A stretch of DNA of 9,343 nt, taken from contig JACMJD010000173.1 in the NCBI GenBank assembly GCA_014380825.1, positions 1 to 9,343 on the forward strand. The letters are read 5' to 3'. The translations under genes and the position numbers were made by a program. This document shows, piece by piece, positions 7,280 through 9,343 of the stretch. The stretch's first letter is position 1. Each line of letters starts with the position of its first letter. Below the pieces are notes generated by a model. It was not told the origin of the DNA, ran no database searches, and saw only the letters and a list, made by a program, of their open reading frames with translations. Source of the DNA: Phycisphaerae bacterium (GTDB lineage Bacteria > Planctomycetota > Phycisphaerae > Tepidisphaerales > Tepidisphaeraceae).

Positions 7280-7298
7280 TAGCGAATGCCCGTCGCTA
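7280..7298. promoter_or_regulatory. Operator-like inverted repeat between divergent genes
   Basis: TAGCGA-ATGCCCG-TCGCTA has perfect six-base arms around a seven-base centre. It lies 61 bp upstream of the M60 start and 46 bp upstream of the TATAAT box facing prkA, the typical place for a dimeric repressor or activator site acting on one or both promoters. No regulator gene is visible nearby. Confidence 0.35.
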
Positions 7299-7320
7299 AA
7301 TCAATTTGAAAGAATCGGCC

Positions 7321-7349
7321 TCATCACACCGCTGGAAACTGCTTATAAT
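7321..7349 (+). promoter_or_regulatory. Sigma-70-type promoter facing prkA
   Basis: A perfect -10 hexamer, TATAAT, is at 7344-7349. At 17-bp spacing the -35 position reads TCATCA, matching TTGACA at three of six positions. Transcription would begin near 7356, giving prkA an untranslated leader of about 310 bases that contains the structured segment at 7459-7535. A stress-sigma or an additional promoter closer to prkA is equally possible, and the -35 match is weak. Confidence 0.45.
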
Positions 7350-7458
7350 CCTCCGGCAGAGCGTTTGCGGTTCGCATCCGGGGGCAACTGCTAGTCGCGT
7401 CTGGCCCACGTATTGCGCGGGCGTGTTGTTTGGGGCCTCGGCTGGCCGATAACTCTCT

Positions 7459-7535
7459 GGGCGGATCCTGCGTCACCGCGCACAGGCGGTGCGCGCGTTG
7501 CACGCGACCGTGCGTGGCGCGATTGCGATCCGCCC
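7459..7535 (+). other. Multi-stem structured RNA candidate in the prkA leader
   Basis: GGGCGGATC (7459-7467) pairs perfectly with GATCCGCCC (7527-7535), closing a 77-base segment. Inside, CACCGC/GCGGTG forms a six-pair hairpin with a six-base loop. A second hairpin has GCACG/CGTGC around a CGAC tetraloop, extended below an internal loop by CGCGC/GCGCG. The result is a closed three-way junction of nine, six and five-plus-five pairs. It lacks the conserved TTCGA arm and anticodon layout of a tRNA, and I do not recognise it as 6S, SRP, RNase P or tmRNA. It could be a cis-regulatory leader of prkA, a small RNA, or a chance fold of GC-rich DNA. The flanking sequence (7350-7450) also has several short GC stems. 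Confidence 0.35.
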
Positions 7536-7664
7536 GTGGCCGGTTCTTTGTAAATCTGCGACCGCACACTCCCGATGGGCTTTTAGGCAACTTTCATCGT
7601 ATTACCTGTGTCTGTTGGTATGAGTGCAACGGTCGCGCGTCTGTCGGAATCGGAGTATAGAATT

Positions 7665-9343
7665 ATGCCGTCCAACAAAACCAATCCGCTGGTCTCGATC
7701 ATCGATCGCAAAATCGATCAAACCAATTATCGCGAGCAACACTGGGAAGGCTCGCTGTGGGATTACCTGGAACTGGTCCAGGAGAACCGTGCCATCGCGC
7801 GCAATTCATTCCAGCGCACGTACGACATGATCATGAGCTATGGGACCGAATCGTTCACGCAGTTCAAACAGGAACTGACGCGCTACCGATTCTTCGGCGA
7901 CCCGGTCGACAACGGCGCCGACGCGATCTTCGGGCTGGAGCGCCCGCTGATGCAGCTCGTCGACTTCTTCAAGTCGGCCGCACAAGGTTACGGCACGGAA
8001 AAACGAATTCTCCTTCTGCACGGCCCGGTCGGTTCATCGAAGAGCACGATCGCGCGGTTGCTGAAGAAGGGTCTTGAGTCGTATTCGAAGACTGACGCGG
8101 GCAAGTTGTACACCTACGCGTGGCGGCTGCCGCGCACCATGACGGGCAATGACGAAGGCGAGCAGTATCTGAACTGCCCGATGCACGAGGAGCCGCTGCT
8201 GCTGATCCCGCGCGAAGCGCGCGCCGAAGTGCTGGAGACGATCAACGAAAAGCTTCCGGACGACCACAAGATTCGTCTGTATGGCGATGTCTGCCCATTC
8301 TGCCGGAAAATCTTCGGGGACCTGATGGAAGCGAACGACGGCGACTGGAAAAAGGTCATGGAGCACGTGAAGGTGCGACGGCTGATCCTCAGCGAAAAAG
8401 ATCGCCGCGGCATCGGCACGTTCCAGCCGAAGGACGAAAAGAACCAGGACAGCACCGAACTGACCGGCGACATCAATTATCGAAAGATCGCCGAATACGG
8501 ATCGGACAGCGATCCGCGCGCATTCAACTTTGACGGCGAACTGAACATCGCCAACCGCGGCATTGTCGAGTTCATCGAAGTGCTGAAGCTCGACGTGGCA
8601 TTCCTGTACGACCTGCTGGGTGCGTCGCAGGAACACATGATTAAGCCGAAGAAGTTTGCGCAGACGTACATCGACGAAGTCATCCTCGGGCACACGAACG
8701 AGCCGGAATATAAGAAGCTCCAGGGCAACGAGATGATGGAGGCGTTCCGCGATCGAACGATCAAGATCGACGTGCCTTACAACATCAAGCTGGATGATGA
8801 GATCAAGATTTACCTGAAGGATTTCTCGCCCGCGAAAGTGCGCGGCATGCACATCGCGCCGCACACGATCGAGGTAGCCGCCATGTGGGCGGTGCTCACG
8901 CGCCTGGCCGAGCCGAAGAAGGCGGGCATCACCAAGGTGCAGAAGCTGAAGCTGTATAACGGGAAATCAATTCCCGGGTTCACAGAAGATTCGATCAAAG
9001 AGCTGAAGGAAGAAGCCCCGCGCGAAGGCATGCAGGGCATCTCGCCGCGATATATCCAGGACAAAATCAGCAACGCTCTGGTTTCACACCAGGCACAGGT
9101 CGAGAAGACGATCAACCCCTTCATGGTCATGAACGAGCTCGAGGGCGGCATGACGCATCATTCGTTGATTACGGATGAAGAGCTGAAAAAGGAATACAAA
9201 GAGCTGCTCGCCGTCGTGCGCGAGGAGTACGAAGATATCCTGAAGGGCGAAGTGCAGCGCGCGATCAGCGCCGACGAAGACGCGATCAAGCGCCTGGCCG
9301 CCAACTACATCGAAAACGTTCGCGCGTACACACAACACGAGCG
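7665..9343 (+). CDS. prkA: PrkA-family serine protein kinase (3' end outside the window)
   Basis: The frame starting at ATG 7665 is open to the right edge: 559 codons are visible, and family members are usually about 640-690 residues, so the C-terminal end is missing. PrkA (YeaG in Escherichia coli) is a cytosolic AAA-like ATPase and serine kinase linked to stationary-phase, nutrient-stress and sporulation responses. The P-loop is GPVGSSKST at residues 120-128, preceded by [20 protein letters not shown] (77-96), the family entry. [15 protein letters not shown] (295-309) and [11 protein letters not shown] (316-326) are typical core motifs. C171 in [16 protein letters not shown]174 and the pair C210/C213 in [14 protein letters not shown] form a possible zinc site. 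The C-terminal PrkA domain starts around residue 400 ([15 protein letters not shown]). GGAG precedes the start by nine bases. In many genomes the next genes are yeaH (DUF444) and spoVR, outside this window. Confidence 0.95.
   Translation, partial: MPSNKTNPLVSIIDRKIDQTNYREQHWEGSLWDYLELVQENRAIARNSFQRTYDMIMSYGTESFTQFKQELTRYRFFGDPVDNGADAIFGLERPLMQLVDFFKSAAQGYGTEKRILLLHGPVGSSKSTIARLLKKGLESYSKTDAGKLYTYAWRLPRTMTGNDEGEQYLNCPMHEEPLLLIPREARAEVLETINEKLPDDHKIRLYGDVCPFCRKIFGDLMEANDGDWKKVMEHVKVRRLILSEKDRRGIGTFQPKDEKNQDSTELTGDINYRKIAEYGSDSDPRAFNFDGELNIANRGIVEFIEVLKLDVAFLYDLLGASQEHMIKPKKFAQTYIDEVILGHTNEPEYKKLQGNEMMEAFRDRTIKIDVPYNIKLDDEIKIYLKDFSPAKVRGMHIAPHTIEVAAMWAVLTRLAEPKKAGITKVQKLKLYNGKSIPGFTEDSIKELKEEAPREGMQGISPRYIQDKISNALVSHQAQVEKTINPFMVMNELEGGMTHHSLITDEELKKEYKELLAVVREEYEDILKGEVQRAISADEDAIKRLAANYIENVRAYTQHE

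Larger units (their letters stand above)
7220..7664. other. Divergent 445-bp intergenic region between M60 peptidase and prkA
   Basis: No convincing gene lies here. A minus-strand 88-residue frame (7324-7590) exists, but it is rich in Arg and Pro, has no ribosome-binding site or recognisable motif, and overlaps both the TATAAT box and the structured segment, so it is not accepted. The region holds the M60 leader hairpin, the operator-like inverted repeat, a promoter toward prkA and the multi-stem candidate. From 7536 to 7664 I see only the prkA-proximal leader with GGAG nine bases before the start codon. Confidence 0.6.

Noticed and set aside
7459..7535. tRNA gene, suggested by the 77-base span between pairing ends
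   Set aside because: The closing stem has nine pairs, and no TTCGA loop, anticodon arm or CCA is present.
7324..7590. 88-residue minus-strand frame in the prkA upstream region
   Set aside because: No ribosome-binding site or motif, and it spans the TATAAT box and the structured segment; Arg/Pro-rich composition suggests random open frame.
8034..8864. Minus-strand open frame of 276 residues inside prkA
   Set aside because: Antisense to the conserved PrkA core; low-complexity Val/Arg/Leu composition without motifs.

Overview
The window looks like a chromosomal piece of a moderately GC-rich planctomycete, most likely a Phycisphaerae/Tepidisphaerales-type soil or freshwater lineage. This is an inference: an adjacent DUF1800-DUF1501 pair with a Tat-exported second member, a secreted HAF-like repeat protein, a large secreted M60-type metallopeptidase and a PrkA serine kinase with an exact [10 protein letters not shown]-loop are all common in that phylum, but none is exclusive to it. 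No transposase, phage gene, CRISPR array, tRNA or rRNA was found.

Layout. (1) 1-793, minus: a secreted protein built of 60-residue repeats, running off the left edge and carrying a one-base frameshift near 182-184. (2) 794-983: a divergent promoter region. (3) 984-3895, plus: DUF1800 then DUF1501, separated by a 100-bp spacer holding a long imperfect inverted repeat, and closed by a strong hairpin terminator at 3900-3944 that lies between convergent genes. (4) 3960-7219, minus: a large secreted M60-like (gluzincin) peptidase followed 83 bp later by a secreted protein with duplicated PepSY-like domains; they are probably co-transcribed. (5) 7220-7664: a 445-bp divergent intergenic region with a consensus -10 box (TATAAT), an operator-like inverted repeat and a GC-rich stretch able to form a closed multi-stem structure. 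(6) 7665-end, plus: prkA, cut by the right edge after 559 codons.

Function. Four of the six proteins carry export signals (three Sec, one Tat), so most of the window is cell-envelope or extracellular business: the DUF1800/DUF1501 pair is a recurrent uncharacterised export-linked couple, and the M60 peptidase and PepSY protein may be a protease with an associated modulator. PrkA is cytosolic and belongs to a stress/stationary-phase signalling module whose usual partners (YeaH/DUF444 and SpoVR) would lie beyond the right edge. The best targets for a second look are the frameshifted repeat gene, the inverted repeat inside the DUF1800-DUF1501 operon, the PepSY/M60 pairing and the structured leader upstream of prkA. 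I saw no clearly new multi-gene system.
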